Assembly (NCBI GenBank): GCA_037074615.1
Contig: CM073520.1
Coordinates: 34,963,527 to 35,027,526 of the forward strand
DNA: 64,000 nucleotides
Direction of reading: 5' to 3'
DNA from: Leucaena leucocephala
Taxonomy: Eukaryota; Streptophyta; Magnoliopsida; Fabales; Fabaceae
Part shown: piece by piece, positions 61,801 through 64,000 of the stretch
Layout: the number at the start of each line of letters is the position of its first letter
Numbering within the stretch: the first letter of the stretch is position 1
Position numbers and translations under genes: made by a program
The notes under the pieces: model-generated
The model's input: the letters and a program-made list of their open reading frames with translations, nothing else
Told to the model about the DNA's origin: nothing
The model's database searches: none

Positions 61801-64000
61801 AAAAATTAAATAAAAACTGTAAAACTAAACAACAACAACAACAACAAACCTTATCCTATTAAATAGAGTCGGCTACATGGATCATACGACGCTATTGTAC
61901 TCTATCAAAAACTAAACAAAATAAATAAATTAATACAATTTAGAGAAAATATAAATAAAGATACGTACACATGATATTCCATCTAATGAGAAGCTCTCAA
62001 GCTAATTAAATATATATAATGACGAAATGCAAAAAATAAATATATCCAAACAAATGAATGACAGACTACTAACAAAAAATAATAAAATATAATAAAAGGA
62101 AAGATATAAATAATAAAGAAATGAAAAAAAGAATGCCCCATACCAATGGTAAATTCTTCACAAAGCCATGTGTAGCCCAACAAAATTAATAAACCAAAAA
62201 ACTTTTGATATTCCATGAGGAACTCTCAAGACAAATTTTTTAAATATAAATAATAAAAAAATAAAAAAACAAATAGTCAAGTAAATGAATGATAGTAATA
62301 AATAATAAATCATATCCCAAAAAAAATGAAGAAATAGAGACAAGCAAATGAATAATATTATTATTAAATATACAACAGTAATTTAATAGATAAATTAAAA
62401 GCAACCATAACAAATAAATAATGAAATAAGGGGAAAATTCCATCAAATATCAATATCAAAGACATAAAAAAATAGAGACAAGCAAATGAAAAGAAGTGCA
62501 TAGCTCAAAAAAATTTAATAATGATTGATCGATTACTAATAACAAAATATAATATAAAAAAATAATGAATAAATGAAAAAAAAAAATAGAGCCATACTCT
62601 TAACAAACAAAAATAATAGTGTGTACCCCAACAAAATTAATAAAATAACATAATTTAATTAAGCAAGCAGAATTGATTCTATTAGAGGTTTACTTTGCCT
62701 CACAACACTTCTTCAATTATAAATAAAGTAGCCCAACAAAATAAATAAATATAATTTAAAAAAATATAAATAATAAAATAAATAGAGAAATAAAAAAATG
62801 GATAGAGAAGCAAATGAATGATAATAACACGTAAACAATAAATAATACCATATAGAGAATAAAATAAACAAATTAATATAATATAATTTTAATAAATAAT
62901 AAATAAAAGTGTATTGCCCAAAAAAGTAAATAAATTAATATGATTTTGGAAAAAAATAAATAACCAAGGAAAAATTTCCATTTCTAAATATCAATAACAA
63001 ATGAATAAAAAAATAAATAAACATGAGAAAAGTATATAGCTCAAAAAAATTAAATAAGTCAAAATTTTATATATAAAATACAGTACTAACAAATAAACAA
63101 TAAATAATAATGCACAACCCAATAAAATAATACTGAAGAGATGAAATAGATAAATAAAGGCAAGTGAATGATATATTACAATTTTAAATATAAATACTGG
63201 AAAAATAGATATAGAAAAAAATGAATGATAGATTGCTAACAAATAAATAACAAAATATAATATATATAAAAATAGTGAATAAATGAAAAAAAAATAATAG
63301 CGCATTGCCCAAAAAAATAAAGACAAGGTTAACAAATAAACAATAAATAATAAATAACATTATATAGCCTATTAATAAATAATAAATAATAATGCATAGC
63401 CCAATGAAATAATAATGAAGAGATGAAATAAATAAATAAAGGCAAGTGAATGATAGATTACAATTTATTTTGAAGCCAACATTTTAAATATAAATAGATA
63501 TAAGAAAAAATGAATGATAGATTACTGACAAATAAATATCAAAATATAATATAGGAAAAATAAAAATAATAAATAAAAAAAATAAATACAGCCAATTAAC
63601 AAACATGATAGTGTGCAAATCAATATAATCTAAGAATAAATAATTAAACAAGCAGAATTGATTATACTCTTAAGCAAACTTTTTAATTATATATAATGAA
63701 TAAATATTACATTGATAAATAGTGTTATAAGGTTAAGAAGTAAACAAATACATGATAAATAATATTATATTGATAAATAAACCAATATGTAGAAAAATAT
63801 AGGGTTGCATAGCACAATCTTATTTCTTCTAATATATTAATCTTATTTATAGTATAACTTTATTTATAATTTTTTAATTTAGTATAATTTTACACATAAT
63901 TTTATTTTTCAATTATTAAGAATTATACTATAAATAAAATTAGAATATCAAACGTGAGAAATAAAATCAATTATAAATAATGAAACAAGTGGAAGAACTC
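58810..64000. repeat. AT-rich repeat array, block 8, with a ~4.02 kb tandem duplication
   Basis: The sequence from about 58866 recurs from about 62893 and stays aligned to the end of the window. AAAGTGTATTGCCCAAAAAA starts at 58881 and 62906 (offset 4025), and ACCAATATGTAGAAAAATAT starts at 59761 and 63781 (offset 4020). Only a few indels and substitutions were seen over 1.1 kb. The middle of the unit (60910-62885) is itself a near-identical copy of 39290-41290. No genes. Confidence 0.88.

Noticed and set aside
16590..64000. CRISPR-like or regularly spaced repeat array
   Set aside because: Repeats are long, diverged and AT-rich in a plant nuclear context, with no short identical repeats separated by unique spacers.
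1..64000. tRNA or rRNA genes
   Set aside because: No cloverleaf-compatible A/B box pair or conserved rRNA stretch was seen. Isolated B-box-like words in repeats are not enough.

Overview
The window is nuclear DNA from a flowering plant, almost certainly a eudicot. The evidence is plant-type multi-exon genes (an EXO70A-type exocyst subunit and the ESCRT-III protein VPS60/CHMP5), T-rich GT-AG introns, abundant short non-autonomous transposon remnants, and fragments of the plant deubiquitinase family UBP12/UBP13. The species cannot be fixed from sequence alone; a legume is possible but is only an impression.

Left part (1-16.5 kb). The 5' end of an EXO70A-like gene lies on the minus strand (exons 1-3, running off the left edge). 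It is followed by AT-rich intergenic DNA with three related non-autonomous elements (3.3-4.0, 5.3-5.7 and, inverted, 7.2-7.9 kb). At 6.2-6.8 kb is an unrecognised two-exon minus-strand gene. Part of its first exon has been copied about 2 kb away into a decayed HMA-domain (HIPP-type) metallochaperone gene, with a ~107 bp duplication flanking the insert. After a tandem repeat pair and a MITE comes the one clearly intact gene, VPS60 (7 coding exons, 12339-15672, 237 aa).

Right part (16.6-64 kb). Almost everything here is an extremely AT-rich repeat array whose units lie in one orientation (A-rich on plus, T-rich on minus). Landmark spacing indicates diverged monomers of roughly 200-270 bp, local higher-order repeats of about 0.84-0.89 kb, segmental copies of 0.8-4 kb, and a ~4.02 kb tandem duplication that runs off the right edge. 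Embedded in it, all on the minus strand, are many exons of a UBP12/UBP13-like (USP7-type) deubiquitinase. From 55.0 to about 47.4 kb they are roughly collinear with the family: N-terminus, start of MATH domain, mid-catalytic exons, then C-terminal exons. One 0.8 kb block is triplicated, much of the catalytic domain is missing, and frameshifts and stops are present. Further left the exons recur out of order in duplicated blocks (47-44, 43, 39-38, 36, 31.7 and 27-22.9 kb). I read this as a pseudogene that was duplicated, shuffled and dispersed along with its T-rich introns and the array.

Other items are a GC-richer island at 30.8 kb that looks like organelle DNA, a retrotransposon-like non-coding stretch with a 229 bp nested tandem duplication (51.9-53.4 kb), a perfect hairpin within paired repeats just upstream of the UBP12-like start (55.14-55.25 kb), and a LINE reverse-transcriptase fragment (56.4-57.1 kb). 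I saw no tRNA, rRNA, CRISPR array or prokaryotic feature. The most unusual object is the combined array and exploded deubiquitinase locus; I do not see a complete new functional system.
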